A stretch of 64,000 nucleotides of DNA, taken from assembly GCF_946227985.1 (NCBI RefSeq), contig NZ_CAMKGL010000002.1:457266-521265 (forward strand). The letters are read 5' to 3'. Position 1 is the first letter of the stretch. Every line of letters starts with the position of its first letter. Below, in pieces: positions 1 through 12,679 of the stretch. This DNA is from Serratia quinivorans (lineage in GTDB: Bacteria; Pseudomonadota; Gammaproteobacteria; Enterobacterales; Enterobacteriaceae). Below the pieces are notes generated by a model. That model saw only the letters and a program-made list of their open reading frames with translations, was not told where the DNA came from and did not search any database. Both the position numbers and the translations under genes were made by a program.

Positions 1-203
1 GCAGCACCTTCGGTAATCACCCGCCCGTCATCCAGCATCAGGGCGGCGACGTAGCCTTTGGGATTTACCTGAAAAAAGTCCCGGCCGTCGGCGCTGCGTT
101 TGGTGCGGTTATTGACTCGGATCAGGTCGAACGGCAATCCCAGCTCGCGTAAAACAATGTGGGGGGAGAGCGAACAGGTGTTGGGTGCAAAGTAGAGTTT
201 CAT
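1..203 (-). CDS. gstA: Glutathione S-transferase, N-terminal part (runs off the window start)
   Basis: Reading the minus strand from the ATG at 203 gives 67 codons that continue past base 1. The product starts MKLYFAPNTCSLSPHIVLREL and contains VNPKGYVAALMLDDG. This is the thioredoxin-fold glutathione-binding domain of bacterial beta-class GSTs, with the Cys10-Ser pair used for glutathione contact and the cis-proline region seen in E. coli GstA. Only about one third of a roughly 200-residue protein is visible. An AGGAA ribosome site lies 7 bases before the ATG. It sits 96 bases downstream of the LysR gene on the same strand, so that regulator may control it, but this is not shown. Cytosolic detoxification by glutathione conjugation is the family role. 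Confidence 0.85.
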   Translation of the reverse strand, partial: MKLYFAPNTCSLSPHIVLRELGLPFDLIRVNNRTKRSADGRDFFQVNPKGYVAALMLDDGRVITEGA

Positions 204-299
204 GGCAGTTCCTGCGCTAAGAAGCGAAATTGCTTGAACGTCAGAATGCCGTCGGCGCTGCCTGCTGAATAATTAAAATATCAGAAACCTGTTATCAGC

Positions 300-1181
300 T
301 CAGCTACTGACGGGCAGGTGCTGCTGTAGATATTGCAGCAGGGTCTGTACCGGCGCTGAAGCTGCGCTGCCAAACGAACAGACCAGGCCAAAATGACGAT
401 AAAGCGGCGTAGCCAAAGGCAACGTGCAAATGCCCGAAAGATCGGCCGGTATCACCGAGGCTGGCATCAACGACACACCGACGTCTTCCCGAACCAGCGT
501 CAGGGCGGTGTTCCAGTCACTGACGGTGACACGTACATCGGTTAATACCAACCCGGCCTGCTGTGCCAACAGCTGCGCATTGAGATTGCAGCCGCCGGTA
601 GCCAGCACAAACGGCTGTTTGGCCAGTGCGCTGAACGCCACCGGTTGCCGCCCCCTGGCCAGTGGATGATGACTGGCGGTCACGGCCAGCCACAGGTCTT
701 GCCCCAATGGGTAGCTTTGCCGTTCTCTATTTGGGTTCAACACCACACCGACGTCGGCGGTTTCCAGTGCCAACCAGTTTTCCACTTCCTGGTCGGAACC
801 TTCCAATTGAACCAGTTCAATTGCGGGATAGCGACGGCGGAATTTACGTAATAACGGCGGCAGTAACAGGGAGAATGCGGAGGGGAAACTGGCCAGGCGA
901 ATCTTTCCGGCGTGCGCGCTTTGTGCCCGCTGCGCGTAGTGTTGGATAGCATCCAGCTCGGCCAGCATGGCGCGGGCATGAACGACAATTTGTTCACCGC
1001 TCTGGGTAAGCGCAACGCTGTGCGGCAGGCGAACCAGCAGCAAGGTATTGAGCGCATCTTCCAACTGCGCGATGGCCTGACTGGCGGCGGATTGGGTCAT
1101 GCCGCATTGGCTTGCCGCTTGGGTGATTTTACCGCTGTCGGCTACCGCAACCAATAAACGCCAATGGAGAAGATTGTGCAT
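300..1181 (-). CDS. LysR-family transcriptional regulator
   Basis: A protein of 293 residues starting MHNLLHWRLLVAVADSG. It has the N-terminal LysR winged helix-turn-helix (roughly residues 5-60, with ITQAASQCGMTQSAASQAI as recognition region), followed by a periplasmic-binding-like effector domain of about 200 residues. The open frame extends upstream to 1283, but the ATG at 1181 puts the helix-turn-helix at the normal distance from the N-terminus, and the upstream part overlaps the trxB terminator. Effector and targets cannot be read from sequence. It lies between trxB and a GST gene, all on the minus strand. E. coli has no LysR gene at this place, so this is a lineage-specific neighbour. 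Confidence 0.85.
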   Translation of the reverse strand: MHNLLHWRLLVAVADSGKITQAASQCGMTQSAASQAIAQLEDALNTLLLVRLPHSVALTQSGEQIVVHARAMLAELDAIQHYAQRAQSAHAGKIRLASFPSAFSLLLPPLLRKFRRRYPAIELVQLEGSDQEVENWLALETADVGVVLNPNRERQSYPLGQDLWLAVTASHHPLARGRQPVAFSALAKQPFVLATGGCNLNAQLLAQQAGLVLTDVRVTVSDWNTALTLVREDVGVSLMPASVIPADLSGICTLPLATPLYRHFGLVCSFGSAASAPVQTLLQYLQQHLPVSS

Positions 1182-1211
1182 CGAATCACCGTCCAACTTA
1201 ACTTGCAGGAA

Positions 1212-1240
1212 CAAAAAAAGCGGCTGTGAGAGCCGCTTTT
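1212..1240 (-). terminator. Rho-independent terminator of trxB
   Basis: On the minus strand an AAAAGCGGCT / AGCCGCTTTT hairpin with a short TCAC loop is followed by seven T residues. It lies 20 bases past the trxB stop codon and before the LysR start, so it separates the two transcripts. Confidence 0.85.
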
Positions 1241-1260
1241 CAGGATGACGCCGAATGCTG

Positions 1261-2899
<1,639 letters not shown>

Positions 2900-3394
2900 A
2901 TGGCAGACAATAAGAAACGCCCGGGTAAAGATCTCGACCGTATCGACCGCAATATCCTGAACGAACTGCAGAAGGATGGGCGTATTTCGAACGTTGAGCT
3001 TTCCAAGCGCGTGGGGTTATCCCCAACCCCATGTTTAGAACGTGTGCGCCGCCTCGAGCGCCAGGGTTTTATTCATGGTTATACCGCTTTGCTCAACCCG
3101 CATTATCTGGATGCGTCCCTGCTGGTCTTCGTAGAAATTACGTTGAACCGCGGTGCGCCGGATGTGTTTGAGCAATTCAACTCGGCAGTACAGAAACTTG
3201 AAGAAATTCAGGAGTGTCATCTGGTGTCCGGTGATTTCGACTATTTGTTGAAAACCCGCGTGCCGGATATGTCGGCTTACCGTAAGTTGCTCGGTGAAAC
3301 CTTGCTGCGTCTGCCGGGGGTTAACGACACCCGTACGTACGTGGTAATGGAAGAAGTGAAACAGAGTAACCGTCTGGTTATCAAAACACGGTAG
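2900..3394 (+). CDS. lrp: Leucine-responsive regulatory protein
   Basis: A global regulator of amino-acid metabolism and pili that binds DNA as an octamer or hexadecamer and responds to leucine. The 164-residue product has the same length as E. coli Lrp and is nearly identical by eye: an N-terminal AsnC-type helix-turn-helix (about residues 12-60, including GRISNVELSKRVGLSPTP) and a C-terminal RAM ligand-binding domain (about 70-150, with HLVSGDFDYLLKTRV). The ATG at 2900 matches the conserved MADNKKRPGKDLDRIDRN terminus; the frame also opens 39 bases upstream with GTG but without family support. Confidence 0.97.
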   Translation: MADNKKRPGKDLDRIDRNILNELQKDGRISNVELSKRVGLSPTPCLERVRRLERQGFIHGYTALLNPHYLDASLLVFVEITLNRGAPDVFEQFNSAVQKLEEIQECHLVSGDFDYLLKTRVPDMSAYRKLLGETLLRLPGVNDTRTYVVMEEVKQSNRLVIKTR

Positions 3395-3514
3395 GGTGCA
3401 GGTGCAAAACCTGATTAAATTGGTTACACTCCTGTTTATTCATACAGTTTCGGCGCCGGGGAAGCTTCTCGGCGCTGTTGCTATGTCAGCTAACAGGAAC
3501 CTGGAGAGCCTTTC

Positions 3515-6500
3515 TTGAGCCAGGAATATACAGAAGATAAAGAAGTTACCTTGAGAAAACTCAGCAGCGGCCGCCGTTTGCTCGAAGCTGTGTTGATTGT
3601 GGTAGCCATTTTTGCCATATACCTCATGGCTGCCTTGGTCAGTTTCAATCCGTCTGACCCAAGCTGGTCGCAGACCGCGTGGCATGAGCCTATTCATAAC
3701 CTGGGCGGTGGCGTCGGGGCCTGGATGGCCGACACATTGTTCTTCACCTTCGGGGTTCTCGCCTATGCGATACCGCCGATCATGCTGGTGTTGTGCTGGG
3801 CAGCTTATCGCCAGCGCGGCGGCGGCGAATACATCGACTATTTTGCGCTTTCACTGCGCCTGATCGGCATGTTGGCGCTGGTGCTCACTTCATGTGGCCT
3901 GGCGGCATTGAATGTCGACGATCTCTATTACTTCGCATCCGGCGGTGTGATCGGCAGTTTGCTGAGCAACGCCATGTTGCCGTGGTTCAACGGCATTGGC
4001 GCCACCCTGGGCCTGCTGTGCGTTTGGGCTGCGGGGCTGACGCTGTTTACCGGCTGGTCCTGGCTGGTGATCGCCGAGCGTATCGGCGGTGTGGTGTTGG
4101 GGACGGCGACCTTTATGACCAACCGTTCACGCCGTGAAGAGCGTTATCACGACGATGACGACCGCTACGTCGAAGAGCAGCCTGAGTCTGCAGACAAGGA
4201 AGCCGCACTTGCGGCGTCTGCCACGGCGACGGCGGCCAATGCAGCGGAAGATGACGTATTGTTCTCTGCGCCGTCGGTCACGGAAACCGCTAAAATGACG
4301 GCGGAAGATGCCGAAGATCCGTTGCTCAGCGGCCTGCGGGCTAATGACGACGATGATGCGAATATCACGCCTGTTGCGCCGGCGCCAGCCAGCGTACCAG
4401 CCACGGCGGCACCTGTTGTGGCTCCGGCCCCGTCGGTTACTGCGGCACCCGCGGCTCCGGCCTCGGTGAACCAGCATCCGATGAGCGCGGTAGCGGAAAA
4501 CACCGCGCCACCGCTGTACTCGTTTGAGATCCCTGAAGAGACACCAACGCCTAAGACGACACGTCCGATCAATCCTTACCAGGACGACGACGAGCCGCGT
4601 ATGGGCAATTGGGATGCTCCGGCCGTATCGCCGTCGCACGACCGATCTCCATTTGATTTCTCTGCCGCCCAACGTGATCATGTTGATGTCAGTGCTCCGG
4701 CCGGTTTCAGTGCCGCCGAGCCTGCCGTCTCACCGTTTGGCAGCGCGAAACCTCAGGCACCCGCCGCCGCGACGGCAATTGCCGGTGCTGTTGCCGCCAA
4801 TACCTTTATGCCGGCCTTTACCGCTACCAGTGACGCAAATTCACAGGTGAAACAAGGCCTCGGCCCAGAATTGCCGCGCCCGAACCCGGTGCGTATTCCG
4901 ACCCGGCGTGAGCTGGCTTCCTACGGCATCAAGCTGCCTTCCCAGCGTATGGCCGAACAGGAACAACGTACCCGTGGGGACGATGAGCCACTGCAGCAGG
5001 CGGATAATCTTTCGCAAGATGATGAAGCCCTGCAGGAAGCGGCGTTGCGCCAGGCGTTTGCCGAGCAGCAAAGCCAGCGTTACGGCGGGGAGTCCGAGTC
5101 GGATAATCTGGATGATGAAGCTGCTCTGCAAGAGGCCGCGCTGCGTCAGGCGTTTGCCGACCAGCAAAGCCAGCGCTATGGCCAGCCAGAGGCCGCGCCA
5201 TCGGTGGCACCAACTACGCCGGTAGATACCCGCAATGCGTTTGGCTTCTCGCCGATGGATGATTTGGTTGATGATGGCCCGGTTGAGCCACTGTTCACCC
5301 TGTCGCCGCAGTTGGAAGAACGTATCGAGCTGCAAAGCGAGCGTGAAGATGATGTGCCTTTCGGTCAGTTTGAGCCGGCCGCGCCGGGTTATCCGTCGCA
5401 GGCGCAGCCTCAGACCCCGCCGGTACAACAACCTTATCAACATCAACCGGCGCAGCCAGCTTATCAACCAGCGCAGCAGCAACCGGTCGTGCAGCAACAG
5501 CCTCCTGCCTATCAGCAGCCTGTAGCGCAACCTGAGCCTGCGGCCGCGCAGCAGCCGGCAATGGACAGTCTGATCCACCCGTTCCTGATGCGTAACGAAA
5601 TGCCGTTGCAAAAACCGACCACGCCGTTGCCGACGCTGGATTTGCTGACCGAAGCCCCGAAAGAGGTGGAACCGGTAGATTCCTTCGCGTTGGAACAAAA
5701 GGCGCGTTTGGTGGAAGCCAGCCTGGCCGATTACCGGGTGAAAGCCGACGTGGTAGATATTTTGCCAGGCCCGGTCATCACCCGTTTCGAGCTGGATTTG
5801 GCTCCGGGCGTCAAGGCTGCACGCATTTCCAACCTGTCGCGCGATCTGGCGCGTTCACTGTCAACCTCGGCGGTACGTGTGGTTGAAGTGATCCCCGGCA
5901 AGCCTTACGTCGGGTTGGAACTGCCTAACGTTAAACGTCAGACGGTCTATCTGCGAGAAGTGCTGGACTGCCCGGCGTTCCGCGATAATCCGTCGCCGCT
6001 GGCGATCGTCCTGGGTAAAGATATTTCTGGCGAACCGGTCGTCGCCGACCTGGCGAAAATGCCGCATCTGTTGGTGGCGGGGACCACCGGTTCCGGTAAA
6101 TCGGTTGGGGTCAATGCCATGATCCTGAGCATCTTGTATAAGGCCACGCCGAAAGAAGTGCGCTTTATCATGATCGACCCGAAAATGCTGGAGCTGTCGG
6201 TTTATGAAGGTATTCCGCACCTGTTGACGGATGTGGTCACCGACATGAAAGACGCCGCTAACGCCCTGCGTTGGTGCGTCGCCGAGATGGAGCGTCGCTA
6301 CAAGCTGATGTCTGCGCTCGGTGTGCGTAACCTGGCCGGCTATAACGAACGCGTCGATCAGGCTGAAGCCATGGGGCGTCCGATCCCGGATCCGTTCTGG
6401 AAACCGACCGATAGCATGGACATGACGCCGCCGGTACTGGAGAAAGAACCTTATATCGTGGTGATGGTCGACGAGTTTGCCGACCTGATCATGACGGTCG

Positions 6501-7105
6501 GCAAAAAGGTTGAGGAACTGATTGCTCGTCTGGCGCAGAAAGCGCGTGCGGCGGGGATCCACCTGGTGCTGGCAACCCAGCGTCCGTCGGTGGATGTGAT
6601 CACCGGCCTGATCAAGGCCAACATCCCGACCCGTATTGCCTTTACCGTGTCCAGCAAGATTGACTCCCGTACTATCCTCGATCAGGGCGGTGCTGAATCC
6701 CTGCTGGGGATGGGTGACATGCTGTATCTGGCCCCTAACTCCTCGATTCCGGTCCGTGTGCATGGTGCATTTGTGCGCGATCAGGAAGTGCATGCGGTAG
6801 TTAAGGATTGGAAAGCGCGTGAGCGACCTCAATATAAAGAGGGTATCCTCAGCGCCGGTGACGACGGTGAGGGGGGAACTGGCGGCGGCCTGGACGGTGA
6901 CGAAGAGCTGGATCCGTTGTTTGATCAGGCGGTGGAGTTTGTGGTGGATAAACGCCGCGCCTCTATCTCTGGCGTACAGCGCCAGTTCCGCATCGGTTAT
7001 AACCGCGCCGCGCGTATCATCGAACAGATGGAAGCGCAGGGCATCGTCAGCGAGCAGGGGCACAACGGCAACCGCGAGGTGCTGGCACCGCCACGGCATG
7101 ACTGA
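3515..7105 (+). CDS. ftsK: DNA translocase FtsK (cell division and chromosome segregation)
   Basis: A 1196-residue protein of the division septum that pumps DNA toward dif and activates XerCD. It begins with TTG, as in E. coli ([13 protein letters not shown] after GGAGAGCC). The order is: four transmembrane helices (about 25-190), a long low-complexity Pro/Gln/Ala linker (about 200-680), and the RecA-like motor with Walker A GTTGSGKS at 856-863 and a Walker B-type [10 protein letters not shown]. The C-terminal gamma winged helix ([27 protein letters not shown]) reads KOPS sequences. It is shorter than E. coli FtsK (1329) because the linker is shorter. It lies between lrp and lolA, as in enterics. 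Confidence 0.97.
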   Translation: MSQEYTEDKEVTLRKLSSGRRLLEAVLIVVAIFAIYLMAALVSFNPSDPSWSQTAWHEPIHNLGGGVGAWMADTLFFTFGVLAYAIPPIMLVLCWAAYRQRGGGEYIDYFALSLRLIGMLALVLTSCGLAALNVDDLYYFASGGVIGSLLSNAMLPWFNGIGATLGLLCVWAAGLTLFTGWSWLVIAERIGGVVLGTATFMTNRSRREERYHDDDDRYVEEQPESADKEAALAASATATAANAAEDDVLFSAPSVTETAKMTAEDAEDPLLSGLRANDDDDANITPVAPAPASVPATAAPVVAPAPSVTAAPAAPASVNQHPMSAVAENTAPPLYSFEIPEETPTPKTTRPINPYQDDDEPRMGNWDAPAVSPSHDRSPFDFSAAQRDHVDVSAPAGFSAAEPAVSPFGSAKPQAPAAATAIAGAVAANTFMPAFTATSDANSQVKQGLGPELPRPNPVRIPTRRELASYGIKLPSQRMAEQEQRTRGDDEPLQQADNLSQDDEALQEAALRQAFAEQQSQRYGGESESDNLDDEAALQEAALRQAFADQQSQRYGQPEAAPSVAPTTPVDTRNAFGFSPMDDLVDDGPVEPLFTLSPQLEERIELQSEREDDVPFGQFEPAAPGYPSQAQPQTPPVQQPYQHQPAQPAYQPAQQQPVVQQQPPAYQQPVAQPEPAAAQQPAMDSLIHPFLMRNEMPLQKPTTPLPTLDLLTEAPKEVEPVDSFALEQKARLVEASLADYRVKADVVDILPGPVITRFELDLAPGVKAARISNLSRDLARSLSTSAVRVVEVIPGKPYVGLELPNVKRQTVYLREVLDCPAFRDNPSPLAIVLGKDISGEPVVADLAKMPHLLVAGTTGSGKSVGVNAMILSILYKATPKEVRFIMIDPKMLELSVYEGIPHLLTDVVTDMKDAANALRWCVAEMERRYKLMSALGVRNLAGYNERVDQAEAMGRPIPDPFWKPTDSMDMTPPVLEKEPYIVVMVDEFADLIMTVGKKVEELIARLAQKARAAGIHLVLATQRPSVDVITGLIKANIPTRIAFTVSSKIDSRTILDQGGAESLLGMGDMLYLAPNSSIPVRVHGAFVRDQEVHAVVKDWKARERPQYKEGILSAGDDGEGGTGGGLDGDEELDPLFDQAVEFVVDKRRASISGVQRQFRIGYNRAARIIEQMEAQGIVSEQGHNGNREVLAPPRHD
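5003..5181 (+). repeat. Two in-frame tandem repeats in the FtsK linker
   Basis: Residues 497-524 and 530-556 of FtsK are near-identical copies built around [21 protein letters not shown]. The DNA copies differ mostly at third codon positions, so the repeat is old and kept at protein level. E. coli FtsK carries similar repeats in greater number; the count is a known length variable of this linker. Confidence 0.85.
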
Positions 7106-7136
7106 TTAAGTTTTAATCGTTGTTATTTAATCATAA

Positions 7137-7157
7137 AAGGGCCGCTTAGCGGCCCTT
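7137..7157. terminator. Hairpin after ftsK
   Basis: AAGGGCCGCT and AGCGGCCCTT form a perfect 10-base inverted repeat 31 bases past the ftsK stop. No clear T run follows on the plus strand, so it may slow or partly end transcription before lolA rather than being a full terminator. Confidence 0.5.
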
Positions 7158-7304
7158 GTGCAAAGAAGCGTAAACCCATCGGCTTCTCGGAACATTGGCC
7201 TATCTGCCGGCGAATGGCTTCGGGTAGAGTGAAGGTGTTGAGGGTTCATTTGACCCGCACGGCACCGCCTTGCGGTTAACGCATTTCATAAGGTATCTGG
7301 AATA

Positions 7305-7916
7305 ATGAAAAAACTGTTAGTTGCCTGTTGTCTGCTTTCGGGATTCGCTTCCACCTCTGTGCTGGCCGACGCCGCGCAGGATTTGCAAAGTCGCCTGGCG
7401 AAAGTGAACAGTTTCCACGCCAGCTTCTCCCAGACCGTGACCAGCAGCGATGGCGCTGCGGTACAGCAGGGTGAAGGTGAACTTTGGGTGAAACGTCCAA
7501 ACCTGTTTAACTGGCACATGACCTCGCCAGACGAGAGTGTACTGGTGTCAGACGGTCAGACCCTGTGGTTCTACAACCCCTTTGTTGAGCAAGTGACCGC
7601 CACCTGGCTGAAAAATGCTACCGGCAATACGCCGTTTATGCTGATCACCCGCAATAACGCCAATGACTGGAAACAGTACAACGTTAAACAGAAGGGTAAT
7701 GATTTTGAGCTGACGCCAAAATCCAGCAGCGGTAATCTGAAGCAGTTCGCCATTAGCGTGGATAACAGCGGCACTATCCGCAGTTTTGCCGCGGTTGAGC
7801 AGGATGGCCAGCGCAGTTCTTACGCACTGAAAAGCCAGCAGAACGTTGCTGCCGATGCCAGCAAATTTAAATTTACCCCGCCGAAGGGGGTGACGCTGGA
7901 CGACCAGCGCCAGTGA
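7305..7916 (+). CDS. lolA: Periplasmic lipoprotein carrier LolA
   Basis: It carries outer-membrane lipoproteins from the LolCDE exporter across the periplasm to LolB. The 203-residue precursor has a Sec signal peptide ([21 protein letters not shown], cleavage after residue 21) and the LolA beta-barrel fold, including the VKRPNLFNW segment with the conserved Arg needed for lipoprotein release. Length matches E. coli. It is followed 7 bases later by rarA and is probably cotranscribed with it. Confidence 0.96.
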   Translation: MKKLLVACCLLSGFASTSVLADAAQDLQSRLAKVNSFHASFSQTVTSSDGAAVQQGEGELWVKRPNLFNWHMTSPDESVLVSDGQTLWFYNPFVEQVTATWLKNATGNTPFMLITRNNANDWKQYNVKQKGNDFELTPKSSSGNLKQFAISVDNSGTIRSFAAVEQDGQRSSYALKSQQNVAADASKFKFTPPKGVTLDDQRQ

Positions 7917-7923
7917 GGTCCGC

Positions 7924-9267
7924 GTGAGTAATATGTCGCTCGATTTTTCCCAGAATGAGTTCCAGCCATTGGCCGCGCGGATGCGGCCGACCACGCTGGC
8001 ACAGTATATCGGCCAGCAGCATCTGCTGGCCGCCGGCAAGCCTTTGCCGCGCGCTATCGAGGCGGGGCAACTGCATTCGATGATTCTGTGGGGGCCTCCG
8101 GGCACCGGGAAAACGACGCTGGCGGAATTGATCGGCCGTTATGGTCAGGCGGACGTCGAGCGTATTTCTGCCGTCACGTCCGGGATCAAAGAGATCCGTG
8201 AGGCGATCGAGCGAGCACGCCAAAACCGTGACGCCGGTCGCCGCACTATCCTGTTTGTCGATGAGGTCCATCGCTTCAACAAAAGCCAGCAGGACGCCTT
8301 CCTGCCGCACATTGAAGACGGCACCATCACCTTTATCGGCGCCACCACCGAAAACCCGTCTTTTGAGCTTAACTCGGCGCTATTGTCACGGGCCCGTGTT
8401 TATTTGCTGAAGGCACTGACCGCCGAAGATATCAGCCAGGTGCTGGATCAGGCGATGCAGGACAGCAGCCGGGGCTTTGGCGGCCAGAACATCGAACTGC
8501 CGGAAGAGACGCGTCGCATGTTATCAGAGCTGGTTGGTGGCGACGCCCGCCGGGCGCTGAACAGCCTGGAGATGATGGCGGACATGGCGGAGATCAACGC
8601 CAAAGGCATTCGCGTGTTGACACCGGAATTACTGAAAGAAGTTTCCGGCGAACGCAGCGCGCGTTTCGACAATAAAGGTGACCGCTTTTACGATCTGATC
8701 TCGGCGCTGCATAAATCGGTGCGTGGTTCAGCACCGGATGCTGCGTTGTACTGGTATGCACGTATTATTACCGCCGGGGGCGATCCCCTGTATGTGGCAC
8801 GCCGGCTGCTGGCGATTGCTTCTGAAGATGTGGGTAATGCCGATCCGCGTGGCATGCAGGTAGCCATCGCAGCCTGGGACTGCTTTACCCGCGTCGGCCC
8901 GGCGGAAGGCGAGCGGGCTATCGCCCAGGCTATTGTCTATTTGGCCTGCGCGCCAAAAAGCAACGCCGTTTACACGGCCTTCAAAGCGGCAATACGTGAT
9001 GCCAAAGAGATGGCTGATTATGATGTCCCCGAACATCTGCGCAATGCGCCAACCAAGCTGATGAAGGAAATGGGGCTGGGTGCAGAGTATCGTTATGCTC
9101 ACGATGAGCCCAATGCCTATGCCGCCGGCGAGGATTACTTCCCACCCGAAATGGCCAGGACGCGTTACTATCATCCAACCACGCGCGGGCTGGAAGGTAA
9201 AATTGGTGAAAAGCTGGCATGGCTTGCTGAGCAGGATCAAAATAGCCAGACAAAACGCTACCGCTAG
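7924..9267 (+). CDS. rarA: Replication-associated recombination protein A (AAA+ ATPase)
   Basis: A 447-residue homologue of E. coli RarA/MgsA, a clamp-loader-like ATPase acting at stalled replication forks with SSB and RecA. It has Walker A GPPGTGKT at 57-64, Walker [11 protein letters not shown], and a sensor region [12 protein letters not shown]. The C-terminal half holds the tetramerisation domain ([22 protein letters not shown] region). The GTG at 7924 is chosen as start because MSNMSLDFS matches the E. coli N-terminus and follows a GAGG site. It lies 7 bases after lolA. Confidence 0.96.
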   Translation: MSNMSLDFSQNEFQPLAARMRPTTLAQYIGQQHLLAAGKPLPRAIEAGQLHSMILWGPPGTGKTTLAELIGRYGQADVERISAVTSGIKEIREAIERARQNRDAGRRTILFVDEVHRFNKSQQDAFLPHIEDGTITFIGATTENPSFELNSALLSRARVYLLKALTAEDISQVLDQAMQDSSRGFGGQNIELPEETRRMLSELVGGDARRALNSLEMMADMAEINAKGIRVLTPELLKEVSGERSARFDNKGDRFYDLISALHKSVRGSAPDAALYWYARIITAGGDPLYVARRLLAIASEDVGNADPRGMQVAIAAWDCFTRVGPAEGERAIAQAIVYLACAPKSNAVYTAFKAAIRDAKEMADYDVPEHLRNAPTKLMKEMGLGAEYRYAHDEPNAYAAGEDYFPPEMARTRYYHPTTRGLEGKIGEKLAWLAEQDQNSQTKRYR

Positions 9268-9335
9268 CGTTGCCGTTGCGGTAAGGTTAGCGGGTATCAC
9301 TCTTCCTTTATGCGGCTTCAAATTCAGCCGAATAA

Positions 9336-10670
<1,335 letters not shown>

Positions 10671-10687
10671 CGAATTAGTTATGCTAC

Positions 10688-10715
10688 GAAAAGCGCCTGC
10701 GGGCGCTTTTTTTAT
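10688..10715 (+). terminator. Rho-independent terminator of serS
   Basis: AAAAGCGCC-TGCG-GGCGCTTTTTTTAT starts 18 bases after the serS stop: a GC-rich 7-base stem, a tetraloop and a run of T. Confidence 0.88.
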
Positions 10716-10799
10716 ATAAAAATTATTACTCCCTTGTTCGAAAGCCATTTTCTTTCAGATGCTTCCCCTGCTTTATTGATAGCCGACAAAGTTCACTAC

Positions 10800-11007
10800 T
10801 CAAGCCCATTTGCATGGAGTCATGTCCGCTGTGGGCACTGAACTTTGGCCCAATCGAAAAATTACGGCAACGGCATGGCACCCTGGCGCAGGTGGCTCCG
10901 CTGCCGGCGGCGCATCTTATCCGGCCCGGCATAGTGCTGAAACCAATGCCAATAGCCGGCCAGGTGGCGATACCACGGGCTATTTGGCCAATCCGAAGGC
11001 GGTTTAA
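10800..11007 (+). pseudogene. dmsB: Remnant of dmsB (DMSO reductase iron-sulfur subunit), C-terminal stub
   Basis: About 65 codons resembling the C-terminus of DmsB. One frame reads CMESCPLWALNFGPIEKLRQ, then HGTLAQVAPLPAAHLIRPG; after a frameshift near 10945-10965 the ending NANSRPGGDTTGYLANPKAV continues in the next frame and stops at 11005-11007. The CxxxCP cysteines of a ferredoxin-type cluster are visible, but the first two thirds of DmsB and all of DmsA are missing. Intact DmsB is about 205 residues and carries four 4Fe-4S clusters. It lies between the serS terminator and a broken dmsC, as expected for a decayed dmsABC operon. Confidence 0.85.
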
Positions 11008-11008
11008 T

Positions 11009-11718
11009 ATGGGCATGGGATGGCATGAGTGGCCGCTGATGGGCATCGCTATTGTCGCTTCTAGGCTACACCTGGGGTACCGTTACGGGCGTTTAACGCG
11101 TTAAACCGCATTGGCGCTTCGGCGTTGAGTAACGAAATTGCCAGCGGCGCGTTGTTCTTTGCCGTCGGTTTTTTTGGGTTGCCGGCGATACTGGGCAGAA
11201 TGCCAGCGGCTTTGGGTAAAGTATGGCGCTGGGCGCGGTCTTTGTTTACGCCATGACGCGGGGGTATCAAATCGATACTGTGCCAACCTGGCATAACGGT
11301 TACACTACGCTGAACTTTTTCCTGACGACGCTGATCTGCGGGCCGTTGCTGGGCGTTTTATTGCTGCGTGCGGCTGGATTAGCGGTATCAGCCCGCTATT
11401 CGCTGGCTATTCTTAGCGTGGTGGCACTTGTTGGCAAGCCTGTGTGCAGTGATGATGCAAGGCTATGAGTTGGCCAGTATCAATAGCTCGGTACAGCAGG
11501 CATCCACGCTGATCCCGCAATTTGGCCAGTTAATGGTTGGGCAGCTGGTGTTGGTGGTGTCAGGTTTAGGCTGTTGGATTTGCCCACTGTTGCGCCGGGG
11601 TAACGCGAGCGTGATGGGGATGGTTTTGGGTTTGATTTTGGTTATCGCCGGTGAGTTGGTAGGCCGTGGTGTGTTCTATGGCCTGCATATGACCGTTGGC
11701 ATGGCGGTAGCCGGTTAA
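11009..11718 (+). pseudogene. dmsC: Broken dmsC (DMSO reductase membrane anchor)
   Basis: The start MGMGWHEWPLM matches DmsC but jumps directly to GIAIVASRLHLG, losing about 40 codons between two similar Leu-Met-rich segments. The rest is in pieces: RAFNALNRIGASALSNEIASG (frame change near 11068), IDTVPTWHNGYTTLNFFLTT (change near 11215), and SINSSVQQASTLIPQFG to GRGVFYGLHMTVGMAVAG (change near 11430, stop at 11716). At least three frameshifts plus a deletion rule out a working protein. Intact DmsC is an eight-helix quinol-oxidising anchor of about 287 residues. Confidence 0.9.
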
Positions 11719-11767
11719 TATTGTAGTCAGGCACAGTTCGCTGTGCCCTTAATAGGATCCTTGATTT

Positions 11768-12385
11768 ATGACGCTTGAAAATATCGCTTTAACGGGCCGG
11801 GTGCTGGGCGTGTTGTTGTATGCACCGCCAGAAAGTGAAGACGGTCAACAGCTGTTGGCAACCTTGTCTGAATCTGAGTGGGTCAAAGAGTGGCCGTATG
11901 GCGACGCCGAGCAGTTGCAGACGGCGGCAGCACTGATCGCCACCGGCATTGAAGATGAACAAGAGGAGTCGTTGGCAGAGGCTTACCAACGTCTGTTTGT
12001 CGGGCCTGACACCTTACCGGCTCCGTTATGGGGTTCGGTGTATCTGGACAAAGAGAACGTGCTGTTTGGCAATTCTACTTTGCGCCTGCGCAGGTGGTTG
12101 CGTTCGAATGGTATCGACGCGCAACACGATCGCAATGAGCCGGAAGATTACATCGGTACCTTGTTGATGATGGTGGCATGGTTAGCCGAAGAGCGTCAGG
12201 GTGGGTTGGTGGAGCAATTGCTGACCAAACATTTACTGCCTTGGGCACCGCGCTATCTGGAATTGCTGCAGGCGAATGCGCAACATCCTTTCTATCTTGG
12301 GCTGGCGCAATTGGCGCAGGTCACTCTGAGCGCCTGGGCTGCCGAATGCTCTGCTGACGTTGAATCTTTAGATCTGCATTTCTGA
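11768..12385 (+). CDS. dmsD: Tat proofreading chaperone DmsD
   Basis: A 205-residue all-helical TorD/DmsD-family chaperone that binds the twin-arginine leader of DmsA-type molybdoenzymes and holds them until the cofactor is loaded. The family core is visible: EAYQRLFVGPDTLPAPLWGSVYLDKENVLFG and the conserved hinge NEPEDYIGTLLMMVAWLAEE (E. coli DmsD: QNEPEDHFGSLLLMAAWLAE). The frame is intact with a normal AUG start. Its natural client, the serS-linked DmsA, has been deleted, so it either serves another Tat oxidoreductase encoded elsewhere or is on the way to decay. Confidence 0.9.
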   Translation: MTLENIALTGRVLGVLLYAPPESEDGQQLLATLSESEWVKEWPYGDAEQLQTAAALIATGIEDEQEESLAEAYQRLFVGPDTLPAPLWGSVYLDKENVLFGNSTLRLRRWLRSNGIDAQHDRNEPEDYIGTLLMMVAWLAEERQGGLVEQLLTKHLLPWAPRYLELLQANAQHPFYLGLAQLAQVTLSAWAAECSADVESLDLHF

Positions 12386-12390
12386 TACAA

Positions 12391-12422
12391 AGGAACGGCC
12401 GCCAAAGTAGGCGGCTGTTCCT
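12391..12422 (+). terminator. Terminator-like hairpin after dmsD
   Basis: AGGAACGGCCGCC and GGCGGCTGTTCCT pair over 13 positions with one wobble around a 6-base loop, immediately after the dmsD stop. Only a short GGTTTA follows, so termination is probable but the T run is weak. Between this and 12680 there is no gene. Confidence 0.6.
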
Positions 12423-12543
12423 GGTTTACCCTCCGCATCGACTCATAAAAGGGCGGGTTATCGCCAGTGCCTCCCCTCTGCTCCACCATCAGCTCCCTGA
12501 ATGTTTAATTTTAATGAATTATTAAATCAATCTTAACATTCCA

Positions 12544-12572
12544 TTGACATGCTTTATCGATGGGTGTAGTTT
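12544..12572 (+). promoter_or_regulatory. Candidate sigma-70 promoter of the accessory biosynthetic cluster
   Basis: A perfect TTGACA at 12544-12549, a 17-base spacer and TAGTTT at 12567-12572 lie about 110 bases before the first transporter gene. The -10 is only a partial match. It is the best candidate I see in the AT-rich 12423-12679 gap. Confidence 0.35.
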
Positions 12573-12679
12573 TTTTTGCGGATTATATGAGTAAAAGCTT
12601 CTTGGCATCGTTCTTAGGCTTTGCTGTACAAGGATTGTAAAATCACCTTAGTGGTTTTTTAATGCGCAGGTCACACATT

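Noticed and set aside
5861-7099. 412-codon minus-strand frame
   Set aside because: A shadow of the FtsK motor domain, His/Arg/Gln-rich with no recognisable fold.
12571-12577. Poly-T run as a phase-variable tract
   Set aside because: It lies in non-coding DNA just after the candidate -10; there is no repeat unit in a coding frame or spacer that would suggest switching.
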